Assembly: GCF_030813695.1 (NCBI RefSeq) | Contig: NZ_JAUSVA010000002.1 | Location: 310,001-374,000, forward strand | Source: Kitasatospora herbaricolor | GTDB taxonomy: Bacteria; Actinomycetota; Actinomycetes; Streptomycetales; Streptomycetaceae | Length of the DNA stretch: 64,000 nt | Direction: 5' to 3' | Translations under genes and position numbers: made by a program | Shown: in pieces, positions 1-8,293 of the stretch | Layout of the letters: each line of letters begins with the position of its first letter | Position numbering within the stretch: the stretch's first letter is position 1 | The notes under the pieces: generated by a model | What the model saw: only the letters and a program-made list of their open reading frames with translations | The model's database searches: none | Told to the model about the DNA's origin: nothing

Positions 1-240
1 GGTCCGCGCACATGCCCGTGAGAGCGATGCCACGATCTCGGCAGTGGTGGCCAGGGCCCTGGCCGAGTTCCTCGATCGGGACGACCCGGGAAGCGTGCGG
101 GCAGGTGAGCGGCCGGGTGCTGGAGTCGCAAGCCGTCTTCGACCGCCACGCGGCGGCGGATCTGTCCGCGGCCTACGCGGTCTTGGTACCACAGCGGCGG
201 GTCCGGATACGGGCTGGCCCGCAGGAGGGAGGGCCGCTGG
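1..240 (+). pseudogene. Remnant of small recombinase-associated ORF
   Basis: The stretch before the serine recombinase reads as coding only when frames are switched. Bases from about 3 to 110 give a helical peptide (ARESDATISAVVARALAEFL). From about 130 to 190 a different frame gives VFDRHAAADLSAAYAVLVPQ. No single frame carries both parts. From memory, short ORFs of this kind often sit directly upstream of actinobacterial serine recombinases. I infer a decayed or frameshifted copy whose 5' end lies outside the window. No function is assigned. Confidence 0.35.
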
Positions 241-973
241 ATGACCAGCGCGGCGATCTACGCCCGGGTGTCGTCCGGCCGGCAGAAGAAGGACCAGACG
301 ATCGGCTCGCAGACGGCGGCGCTTCGGGCTCACGTCGCTCAGCTGCATCTTGAACTGCCCGAGGAATGGGCGTTCGAGGACGAGGGCCACTCCGGAGCCA
401 CCCTGATCCGCCCGGCGCTGGAGCGGCTGCGGGACCTGGTCGCCCAGGTCGGCGTCGATGTCGTGCTGTGCTATTCGCCAGACCGTCTCGCCCGCAAGTT
501 CGCCTACCAGGCCCTGCTGATCGCGGAGTTCGCCCGCACCGGCACCCGGGTGGAATTCGTCAAGGGCCCGCGCGGCGACAGCCCCGAGGACAAGCTGCTC
601 ATCCAGTTCCAGGGTATGTTCGCCGAGTACAAGAAGGCCCAGCTGATGGAACGCTACCGGCGCGGCAAGACCTACCGGGCCCGCACCGGGCCGGTCAACG
701 TGCGGGGCGGGGCCCCGTTCGGCTACCGCTACCTGCGCAAAACCCCCGAGTGCGGCGCCACCTACGAGATCCTCGAGGCGGAGGCGGCGCTGGTAGCCGA
801 GCTGTTCCGCCGCTACACCGACGACGGCGTCTCGATTGCCGACCTGACCCGCTGACTCACCGAGAGCGGCACTTTGACCCGCACCAGCAAGACCCGCTGG
901 GACCGCAGCGTGGTGTGGGGCATGCTCCGCAACTCCGCCTACGCAGGTCAGGCCGTCTTCGGCAAGACCCAGA
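241..973 (+). pseudogene. Serine recombinase, nonsense-interrupted and 3'-truncated
   Basis: The N-terminus has the resolvase motif YARVSS, with Ser11 as the expected nucleophile that attacks DNA. It continues through a resolvase catalytic domain (about residues 1-150) into a Recombinase domain (PFGYRYLRK). A TGA at 853-855 stands where a Trp would be expected, between ADLTR and LTESGT. The same frame continues with more recombinase sequence (WDRSVVWGMLRNSAYAG) to about base 970. From there it runs without a frame change into an IS630 transposase. The large C-terminal zinc/coiled-coil region of large serine integrases is absent. Bacterial large serine recombinases integrate or excise phages and mobile elements; this copy is presumably dead. 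Confidence 0.8.
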
Positions 974-1725
974 CGATCGACGACATCAGCCACGAGGGCC
1001 TGCGCATCCTGCTCCGCGAGGAGGGCGTCTCCTTTCAACGCGTGAATACCTGGAAGACCTCCCGCGACCCCGACTACGCCACGAAGAAGGCCCGCGTCGA
1101 GCACCTCTACGCGATCGCCGACGGCGAGGTAATACCCGAGGAAGGCGAGCCCGAAGTCATCTTCTGCATGGACGAGTTCGGCCCGCTCAACCTCCAGCCA
1201 CACCCCGGCCGGCAGTGGGCGGAGCGCGGCGGCAGGCACAAGGACCCCGACCGCGATCCCCGACCGCGCAGACGGGCGACCTACACCCGCCCGCACGGCG
1301 TTCGGCACCTGTTCGCCGCCTACGACCTGGCCAAGGACCAGCTCTACGGCCACATCAAGAGGACCAACAACCGCTCCAAGTTCCTGGAGTTCTGCCGCTA
1401 CCTGCGCTCGCTGCACCCACTGGAAGTGCGGATCGCGATCGTCTGCGACAACTACTCGCCCCACCTGACCACCAAGCGGTGCCAGCGGGTCGGAACCTGG
1501 GCTGCGGCGAGCAACGTCGAGATCGCCTACACCCCGACCAACAGCTCCTGGCTCAACCGGATCGAGGCCCAGTTCACCGCCCTGCGCTACTTCGCCCTCG
1601 ACGGCACCGACCATCCCAACCACAAGGCCCAGGGCTCCATGATCCGCCGCTACATCATCTGGCGGAACAAGCACGCTGCTGATCAGCGCCTACGTGAGGT
1701 CATCAGCAGGGCGAACGTTGCTTGA
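974..1725 (+). mobile_element. IS630-family transposase fragment fused to recombinase
   Basis: In frame with the upstream recombinase, this segment encodes the C-terminal catalytic part of an IS630-type DDE transposase. The three acidic blocks are visible: FCMDEFGPLN (first Asp), AIVCDNYSPHL (second Asp) and NSSWLNRIEAQF (Glu). The N-terminal helix-turn-helix half that binds the IS ends is missing, so the segment starts abruptly near ISHEGLRILLREEGVSF. I could not identify terminal inverted repeats or a target duplication. The joint looks like an illegitimate recombination or deletion that brought recombinase codon ~243 next to a mid-transposase codon. It is probably non-functional. Confidence 0.8.
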
Positions 1726-1864
1726 TGCGGCACTAGGCAAGGAGGCCGGTCGCACCGATGCGCCGGTGCCCGACCACTCCCCCGGGGCCCCTCCTCGGGA
1801 TCGCCCCTCGGTCGGCGCCGGGCTGCGGCAGGATGAGGGCCAACCTGCTCCTGGAGGAACGATC

Positions 1865-2443
1865 GTGAGCCTGCTTCCCGGCCAGTGGAGCCTCCTCGAA
1901 GAACTCGCCGCCGCCCACGCCTCCGCTCCGGGCTGGCTGCAGGGCGACCACGAAGAAGGAGACGGCCGGCGGCGCAACAGCGCCGTTCAGGCCCTCGCCC
2001 GGTCGCAGCTGTGCGAGCTGGCGCCCGCGGGTCGTCCGGAGCTCGCGGGCCCGCGCGGTGGCGGCTGGGCGGCGCGGATCACCGCGGACGGCGTCCTGGC
2101 CCTGCAGTACCGCTGCCGTCGCGACCAGCCCGCACCCGCACCGCGTCCGGCCGAGGTGGCGGACCCGGCGTTGGTCCCGCTGGAGCTCCTGGACTCCGAG
2201 TTGGAGCCGCTGCGGCGCTTCCTCGCGATCCCCGGCCTCGGCGACGCTCGGGTGGTCCTGGTCCGGGACGTCGTGGAGCAGACGCGGGCCGTGCCGGGCG
2301 GCCGGCGCTGGCAGCTGACCGCGACAGCGCAGCAGGTCGAGGCGATCGGCTTCGTCCTGCGCCTGGAGGCACTCGCGGGCACCGCCCGGGCCTGGCACCG
2401 CTTCCTGCGCGAGTACGGACCCCCGATCCGACCCGCCCGGTGA
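1865..2443 (+). CDS. Conserved hypothetical protein (about 192 aa)
   Basis: A GTG at 1865 is preceded by GGAGGA at 1853-1858 with ideal spacing, so I prefer it to the in-frame upstream codons that would run back into the IS. The protein starts MSLLPGQWSLLEELAAAH. It has a mixed alpha/beta central part (ITADGVLALQYRC) and a helical C-terminus (EAIGFVLRLEALAGTARAWHRFL). There is no signal peptide, membrane segment or catalytic motif that I recognise. It resembles soluble Streptomyces proteins of unknown function, possibly of the DUF6417 type, but that family guess is from memory and weak. Confidence 0.65.
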   Translation: MSLLPGQWSLLEELAAAHASAPGWLQGDHEEGDGRRRNSAVQALARSQLCELAPAGRPELAGPRGGGWAARITADGVLALQYRCRRDQPAPAPRPAEVADPALVPLELLDSELEPLRRFLAIPGLGDARVVLVRDVVEQTRAVPGGRRWQLTATAQQVEAIGFVLRLEALAGTARAWHRFLREYGPPIRPAR

Positions 2444-2591
2444 CCACGGGCTCGCTCACCACGAACCCTGGTGAACCCGGGCAACGTCACCGTGGTGCGG
2501 TGCCAGCGGAGTACCGCAGAAGCGGACCGCTTTCTTGATCATCGGCCGTTAGACTCCCGGGGCTCGGACGATGCCGACGGAAGGCCAAGCC

Positions 2592-3554
2592 ATGGACGAT
2601 GACCGATGGGACCGGTGGCCGGAGCCGTGGGTGGGCACGGATTGCGACATGCGGACGGTCGCGGGCGCGATCCCTCGGGAGGTCAAGGACGGGTTCAGGT
2701 ACGACGAGATCCCTTGGCAGCGGTTCCCGCACTTCTACGGCCCGGGCGAGGAGATTCCCGGTCTACTCGTGACGCTCGCTTCCAACGATGCCCACGCCGG
2801 CCGCCGGGCCTTGGAGAAGCTGTGGGAGGGCCTGCACCACCAGGGCAGCACGATCGCGGTGGCAGCACTGGCGGTCCCGTTCCTGCTCCGGATCGCGGCC
2901 ACCGGGTCCCCCGGGCTCCGTGCGGGAACCCTTCGCCGGGTCGCCGAGATCGCCCGGTGCCAGCACTTCGGGGACGGTAGTCGCGAAGGGCTCCTCAAGG
3001 TCGCCGAGGATCCGAAGGAGGCGGAGGGCACCACGATGTGTCCGGTGGACTGGACGATCCAGGCCGCTCGCACCGCCATCACCGCCGACCTGCACCTCCT
3101 GCTCCCCTTTCTCCCCGACCCCGAGCCAGAGGTCCGCGCCGCCACCGCCTTCGCCTTGGCGGCGGCCGCCGAGGTGCCGCGCATCTCCTCCGCCGTACAC
3201 AGCAGGCTGGCCGTGGAAGATGATCCAGTGGTCCGGGTGAGCCTGATCCTGGCGATCGCCCAACTCGCCCGCGAAGACCAGGACGAACACGCTCCCGCCT
3301 GGGCCCGGGCCCTGTGGTCGGACGCCACCTAACCGCCCGAGACCCGCGTCGGCGCCGCCCTCGCCTGGCTGTGCCTGGTCGACGGCCCCGCACCCGACGA
3401 ACTCCGCACCCTCCTCACCGACCCCAACACCGACCGACTCGGCGAGCTGTTCCAGCAAGCGCCATGGCTCCCCCCAGTCGACTACCACGGCAGCGGGCTA
3501 CGCCGCTGCATCCACGAAATGCTCACGCCGGATGTCCCCTGGAACAGCGCTTGA
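2592..3554 (+). pseudogene. HEAT-repeat-like protein interrupted by a stop codon
   Basis: The likely start is ATG 2592, after GGAAGG at 2579-2584; an ATG at 2571 is less well placed. The first 246 codons encode an alpha-solenoid-like protein with repeated helical pairs rich in Ala and Leu (GRRALEKLWEGL, AAVAALAVPFLLRIAAT, EVRAATAFALAAAAEVP). A TAA at 3330-3332 ends it. The same frame then continues as credible coding sequence (TRVGAALAWLCLVDGPAPDE) to a TGA at 3552-3554. One substitution or a sequencing error would explain this. HEAT proteins are scaffolds for protein contacts; the partner here is unknown. Read-through or a truncated active form cannot be excluded. Confidence 0.6.
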
Positions 3555-3772
3555 TGCTCCTGCGCCCGGAGGGCAAAGGACCATCACCTCGGAGCTTTCA
3601 ACGGTCAGCCGCAGGTCCTTCGGCCAGCGCGGGTGCCGGCGAGCCGCCCCGTTCTGCCGGGTCACGTGCGTCCCGGACACCGACCCAACCAGGCTCCTTC
3701 CTGTACGACTTGTTCCCCGCCCGGGTGAACCGGGCCCCGCGCCGCTTCCCCTCGCCGGCCCGGGCCCGCTAG

Positions 3773-3800
3773 GAAGATCCACATCACCTGACGGATCTTC
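3773..3800. promoter_or_regulatory. Inverted repeat upstream of the nuclease gene
   Basis: A perfect 8-bp inverted repeat, GAAGATCC (3773-3780) and GGATCTTC (3793-3800), is separated by 12 bases and lies 20 bases before the start of the secreted nuclease. It could be an operator or a hairpin in the 5' leader. There is no U-run, so a terminator is less likely. Confidence 0.45.
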
Positions 3801-3820
3801 ACAGAGCGGACTCCTCCCGG

Positions 3821-4522
3821 ATGCGGACCAGGACCACCCTCACGCGCGCCCTCGCAACCACGGCGGCAACCCTGCTGCTCGGCGCGGCCCTCGCCTCCCC
3901 CGCCGGCGCCGCGGCGTCGGCCGCGCCCGCCCACCGGGCCCCGGGCGAAGTGGTCACCACCACCCTGCTGGACGCCCTCGACGCGCTGCCCGTCACGGAC
4001 GAGGACCGGACCGGCTACGTCCGCACCGCCTTCCGGCACTGGATCGACGCGGACAAGGACGGCTGCGACACCCGTCGTGAGGTCATCATCACCGAGGCCA
4101 TCCAGGCCCCGGCGGTCGGTGCGCGCTGCGCCCTGACGGGCGGTGAGTGGTACTCCCCCTACGACGCGGTCACCGTCACCGACGCCGCCGGCCTGGACGT
4201 CGACCACATGGTCCCGCTCGCCGAGGCCTGGGACTCCGGAGCCTCCAGCTGGTCCGCCGCGGAGCGCCAGGCCTACGCCAACGACCTCGACGACGACCGG
4301 TCCCTCATCGCGGTCACCGCCAAGTCCAACCGCTCCAAGGCCGACAAGGACCCGGCGGACTGGCTGCCGACCAACACCGGGTACCGCTGCACCTACCTCA
4401 CCGACTGGACCACCGTGAAGACCCGCTGGGGGCTGACCGTCGACCAGCGCGAAGCCGACGCCCTGCACCGGCTCGCCGCAGACTGCACGGACGAGCCGAT
4501 CACCGTCACCCTCGCCCGATGA
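3821..4522 (+). CDS. Secreted HNH (GmrSD-C/DUF1524-like) nuclease
   Basis: The 233-residue product starts with an Arg-rich n-region and a hydrophobic Ala/Leu stretch ending near ASPAGAAA, a classic Sec signal peptide (about residues 1-32). The mature part carries the HNH core: DVDHMVPLAEAWDSG near residue 130 supplies the first His. AYANDLDDDRSLIAVTAKSN supplies the Asn, and the NRSKADKDPADWLP segment supplies the third ligand. This is the arrangement of extracellular HNH nucleases that cleave DNA non-specifically for nutrient release or competition. Four Cys may form disulfides outside the cell. No strong ribosome-binding site is visible. The gene stands alone, and a decayed copy of its 3' end follows. 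Confidence 0.85.
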   Translation: MRTRTTLTRALATTAATLLLGAALASPAGAAASAAPAHRAPGEVVTTTLLDALDALPVTDEDRTGYVRTAFRHWIDADKDGCDTRREVIITEAIQAPAVGARCALTGGEWYSPYDAVTVTDAAGLDVDHMVPLAEAWDSGASSWSAAERQAYANDLDDDRSLIAVTAKSNRSKADKDPADWLPTNTGYRCTYLTDWTTVKTRWGLTVDQREADALHRLAADCTDEPITVTLAR

Positions 4523-4526
4523 CCAC

Positions 4527-4590
4527 CGCGCCGTACCGCTGCACGTAGATCGGGGACCGGACCGCCGTCAAGACGCGCCGGGGCTCTCAG
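4527..4590 (+). repeat. Degenerate tandem copy of the nuclease 3' end
   Basis: Bases 4530-4585 align with 4378-4433 of the nuclease gene. The gene encodes GYRCTYLTDWTTVKTRWG; the copy reads PYRCT, a stop, then IGDRTAVKTRRG. It looks like a leftover from an ancient tandem duplication of the nuclease gene. Confidence 0.5.
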
Positions 4591-4898
4591 CCGACAGGTC
4601 CGACGCTGAAGCCGAGGGTGGTGAGGCGAGGACCAGATCGCCGCGACCAACGGATCGAGACCGGCAGCCCTCGCTGACGGCGGTTCACCGCTGCCCCGGC
4701 CGCGCCAGGGCAGCCGGGGCAGCGTCGGTGTTCCGGGCGGGGATGGACCTGGGCGACGGCGTTCTGGAGGCGGGCGAGGACAGCGGCGGTGGCCTCGCGG
4801 GTGACGGGGTCGCTCTCGTGGTCGACTTTCTCGGCGAGGAGTTCGGCGGCGGCCGCGACGACGGCGGCCGACAGGGTGACCTCGCGCAGAGCCAGCAT
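4587..4898 (-). CDS. Small helical hypothetical protein
   Basis: From ATG 4898 the frame has very high G+C in third positions and encodes an amphipathic helical segment (VTLSAAVVAAAAELLAEKVD, REATAAVLARLQNAVAQVHP). Coding quality continues upstream in this frame (SSPGQRAAAQ) but without a start codon. The better start signal, a GTG near 5006 with GGGAGA before it, lies in another frame (VTSTSASRPGQR). This suggests a frameshift near the 5' end, so the true protein may be about 35 residues longer. The start also follows closely on the 5040-5558 gene, so the two were probably one operon. Function is unknown. Confidence 0.45.
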   Translation of the reverse strand: MLALREVTLSAAVVAAAAELLAEKVDHESDPVTREATAAVLARLQNAVAQVHPRPEHRRCPGCPGAAGAAVNRRQRGLPVSIRWSRRSGPRLTTLGFSVGPVG

Positions 4899-5039
4899 CT
4901 GGGCGGCGGCGCGCTGGCCGGGGCTGGAGTCGTCGGGGCGCTGGGGATGAGGGCGGTCAGGCCACGCTGGCCTGGCCGGGAGGCGCTGGTGCTGGTCACC
5001 GGGTGATTCTCCCGCGATGCGCGTGGCGGGCCAACCAGG

Positions 5040-5558
5040 TCATTCGCCATCAGCGAGCCCCGCAGCCGACCCGGCCTGGTCGAGGGCGAACTCCATGACC
5101 GCGAGCAGGGCCGGCAGGTCCCGCTCCGAGGCGACGGCGGTCATGGCGAGCGCGGTGCGCGCACAGCCGGTCAGCAGCATCACGGTGGCCAGCTCCGGGG
5201 CACTCAGGGGCTCGCGGTGGTCGGTGAGGGGTGCGAGGAGGCAGCCGGCCGGGCTGAAGTACAGGTCAAGGCGCCTGCCCAGCCTGTCCGTCTCGTCCTG
5301 GCCGGCGGGCAGGTCCGTGAGGGCGTACCGGCCCAGGACCTCGCCGACGGCGTGCTCCATGTCGGTGAGGACCGCACCCGTCTCCGTCCAGGGGTGCCGC
5401 CCGGCCAGGGTTCGCAGCCACTCCTCGGCCAGCTCCCCGCACACCGCCGCCCGGCGCACCACCAGCAGGTCCTGGTCCTGCGGGCGGTCCGCGAGGGCGG
5501 TCGCGGTACGGGCCGGCGGGAGGGTGCCGCGGTCGGGGCGAGGGTCCTCGTTCGTCAT
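5040..5558 (-). CDS. Hypothetical protein (172 aa)
   Basis: ATG 5558 opens a soluble, mainly helical protein without recognisable catalytic motifs. Well-formed helices are GELAEEWLRTLAGRHPW, ETGAVLTDMEHAVGEVLGRY and ELATVMLLTGCARTALAMTA. Third-position G+C is high throughout, supporting real coding. It ends at the start of the small downstream gene on the same strand, consistent with co-transcription. No homologous family comes to mind. The 260 bases upstream (5559-5818) hold no gene and presumably its promoter. Confidence 0.6.
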   Translation of the reverse strand: MTNEDPRPDRGTLPPARTATALADRPQDQDLLVVRRAAVCGELAEEWLRTLAGRHPWTETGAVLTDMEHAVGEVLGRYALTDLPAGQDETDRLGRRLDLYFSPAGCLLAPLTDHREPLSAPELATVMLLTGCARTALAMTAVASERDLPALLAVMEFALDQAGSAAGLADGE

Positions 5559-5818
5559 GCCCTCTCAACCCGCCCGAACCCGTGAGGGTCACGGGCCGGG
5601 CGGCGGCGAGTACGGCGTCCGCAGCACGGCCGGGCCCGGGCGGTCCTGTGACCTCCTGGGGCCGCACTGCAGGTCCGGGCGGGAGGGACAGTGCTCCGTC
5701 CTTCCCGCGAACGTCCCAGGTCCCGGGCAGGCCCGCGTGAGCCGCCGGCGGCCCCGGCTCTGCTCACCTTGGCGGGCGCGCCGCTGGTGGATAGGCGTCC
5801 GGCCAGGAATCGAGGTGG

Positions 5819-6811
5819 CTACGGGGCTGGGGTGTGGTTCGGCAGGGGAGGGTGTGGTTGGTCCGGGTGCGCCGGGCCGAGTGGGTGGGTGCGGCGGTGT
5901 CGTTGTGGGCTGGGGGGTTCGTAGCGGCGGGGGTTTCGGATAGGGAGTCCGGCGTGGGTGCGGCCGGCTGGCGGGTTGGGTCTCCGGGGGCCGAGCCGGA
6001 CGTTGAGGAGCAGGGTCTCCGGGGTGGGGTGCGGCATCCGGGTGCGCATTCGGTCCAGGTCGTCGAGCCATAGGCCGGGTGGTTGCGGGGGCGCGGTCCG
6101 AAAGCGCAGGACCCGGTCCGACCGGGTGGTGGGCGGGGAGATGCGGATCCGTATCTCGGGTTGCTCCACCCGGCGGTAGGCCGCTCCTGCGGGCCGAGGG
6201 GAGGGGGCCCACGGCGGCTCAGCCGTACGGGCGGCCCGCTCCCATGCCCTCTCCCACTCGGCGACGGCGCCGCGTGAGGCACCGAGGGCTTCCGCGAAGG
6301 CGATGACGTGGCCGCGGCGTGGAAGGGCCTCGCCGCGAAGGATCGCGCTGAGGCTGCTCTTCGGCAGCCTTCTCCCGCCACCCTCGGTCCGGCCGGCCTT
6401 GTCCTGCCGTTCCAGCAGGGAGGGCTGGCCGCTCCTGGCCCGCAGTTCGACCATGGCCCGCACCAGCTGCCGGTAGTCCTCGATCATCCCGGGGTGCACC
6501 AGCAGGAGCCGGTCGTAGGCGACCGTGAGGTCGTGGAACTCCGCGCGAGCGGCGCGGCGCTCGGTGCGACGGCGCTTGGCGTGCGCCCAGCGGGCGCCCT
6601 TCCACAACTTGCGGGCCTTGGCCAGGTCACCGTCGCAGGCCTTCGTGAACGCCTCCACCAGGGACAGCGACGGAACGCTGCGGCCGCTGGCGGCACGGGA
6701 GAGCATCGAAGGGGTGTAGGAGGTTCTCGCGGCCATTGCCGTGTAGGTCAGCCCGGCACGTTGGCGCTGCTCACGCAGCCACAGCGCCAACGTCTCGCAC
6801 TGCCGGGTGAC
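5819..6811 (-). CDS. XRE-family DNA-binding regulator with two HTH segments
   Basis: I take the GTG at 6811 (VTRQCETLALWLREQRQRAG) because homologs I recall start close to the first helix; an upstream start at 6841 is possible. Residues about 5-65 form an XRE-type helix-turn-helix (GLTYTAMAARTSYTPSMLSR, then GRSVPSLSLVEAF). A charged linker (RRRTERRAARAEF) follows. A second HTH-like unit (RLPKSSLSAILRGEALPRRG) lies near residues 145-185. The C-terminal 120 residues are Pro/Arg-rich and low in complexity, so the true 3' end may be earlier or frameshifted. Expected role: cytoplasmic transcriptional regulator, targets unknown. Confidence 0.65.
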   Translation of the reverse strand, partial: VTRQCETLALWLREQRQRAGLTYTAMAARTSYTPSMLSRAASGRSVPSLSLVEAFTKACDGDLAKARKLWKGARWAHAKRRRTERRAARAEFHDLTVAYDRLLLVHPGMIEDYRQLVRAMVELRARSGQPSLLERQDKAGRTEGGGRRLPKSSLSAILRGEALPRRGHVIAFAEALGASRGAVAEWERAWERAARTAEPPWAPSPRPAGAAYRRVEQPEIRIRISPPTTRSDRVLRFRTAPPQPPGLWLDDLDRMRTRMPHPTPETLLLNVRLGPRRPNPPAGRTHAGLPIRNPRRYEPPSPQRHRRTHPLGPAHPDQPHPPLPNHTPAP

Positions 6812-6847
6812 GACGACAACGGCGCTCTCACGCCGTCCCACGAGCCG

Positions 6848-7054
6848 CTAGAGGCCCTCGGCCGGGCGCGGGGCGCGCAGCCGCTCCAGGGTGCGGCAGG
6901 CCAGGAAGGCGACGGCGCCGACGAACTCCAGGATGCCGAACATCGGCAGGCCGGCGACGGCCAGGGACGCAGCGAGGATCATGATGACGACCACGATGAC
7001 GATCTCACCGTTGGTCAGGGTCCGGCCCCCGCGTTCGGGGCCGCAGGCAGGCAT
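6848..7054 (-). CDS. Small membrane protein (68 aa)
   Basis: ATG 7054 opens a short protein with a hydrophilic N-terminus, a transmembrane helix (NGEIVIVVVIMILAASLAV) and a second hydrophobic stretch (GILEFVGAVAFLACRT). It ends in a basic tail. Two membrane helices with the C-terminus inside fit the positive-inside rule. Such small membrane proteins are common in actinobacterial accessory DNA, including conjugative-plasmid spread genes, but nothing specific ties this one to transfer. Its stop lies just upstream of the XRE gene on the same strand, so the two may be co-transcribed. Confidence 0.5.
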   Translation of the reverse strand: MPACGPERGGRTLTNGEIVIVVVIMILAASLAVAGLPMFGILEFVGAVAFLACRTLERLRAPRPAEGL

Positions 7055-8293
7055 GGCAGTGACGGAGCGCAAGGGTTCTCCCTGTCGTTGAAGGTGCGCG
7101 TCACCCGGAGGGACGCGCACGAGCTGGGCATGGCCGCATATTTGACGGTCCGACAGGGGGATTCGAGGCCCCCTGACCGTCGGACGGTGTGATACTCCCA
7201 CTAAGCCAGCCCGCGATCACAATCGGTGTTGACAGATGGCGGTCATTGATTCACGGACGGCCGGAACACCCTCCCGAACGCCACCCCCCGGCAGTTCGAC
7301 CACCGAATCGTCCGAGCAGCTCAGACATGCCGAACGCCTCGGATTGGTACACATTTTTCCGGGCCGTGGTTGCCCGGGCCCCACCGACGGTGCCACCCTC
7401 TCAACAGCGCTGAATCCGGCCACCGAGCCGGATCCACCCCTGGCGTCGTGGCCGCACCATGGAACAGGGACCGGGCATCACCGCGAATTCGAGCGCGGCG
7501 CCCACGAGGGTGGCGCACCCCAGCGGTGCGACCACCCTCCGCTCGTCTCCAGGGCCTGAGAATGCCGGCGCGAGCGGCCGTCGCCCCGACCACGCCGCCC
7601 AACCCGCGGCGTCGGCCGTGGACGCAGCCGACGGCCGACGGTCTTGGTGATCGGTACTGTCCTGCCGGGCCTGGAACAAGGTGGGGCGCTCTCCGACTGT
7701 GTGCAGAAGGAGGACGGTTGCCCCGACACGAAGACGGGGGACACCGCGCTGCGCGGCCCCGTCCTCAGAGCCCGGGCGGCCCGGCACGTCCGGATCCGGC
7801 ACTGCCGCAAGCAGAGCACCGTCTCCGGCCGAGCCCTACCGTGGGCTGGTCACCACCGGCCCGGGCATTCGCGCCTCGCAGGACTTTGACGCAGAACACC
7901 CGACTGCCCCTCGCCGCCCGCGGTCGGGGTGTGGTCGTGGCAGCAGAGGAGGCCACCCGATCGAATGACCAGCGCAGGACGGCGCGGCGGCCCGGGCTGG
8001 CCGTCCCGGCGGTTCGTACTCCGTCACCAACAGCCGGTCACCCAACCGCCCAGCCCAAACCCAGCAGCCGGCCGGGCAGCACAGATAAGTAGGCCGACGG
8101 CCACCACACCCCGGCAGCCAGCGGGGCGGCATGTGGTGACCTCAGGGATCCGTCACCGGGGGAGGGCCGCCCAGCTCGGGGACCAGGTTGGCCCCGCCGA
8201 GGAAACCCCGCCGGCCACGCGCCAAGGCCCGGGCCAAGGGGCTGGTGTGCCGGGGCTGACGGGCCGACACCTGTCGACCTTGGCCCCGCGCTC
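7055..8293. other. No convincing gene (about 1.2 kb)
   Basis: Open frames exist on both strands but overlap one another, have Arg/Pro/Ser-rich shadow composition, and lack ribosome-binding sites or family motifs. Some short blocks may be decayed coding sequence. I see no IS ends, RNA genes or long repeats. The 8294 end carries the 3' end of the ABC-3C ATPase gene. Confidence 0.5.

Noticed and set aside
7236..8092. Several overlapping open frames on both strands
   Set aside because: No start signals, shadow-like composition and no recognisable family; treated as non-coding.
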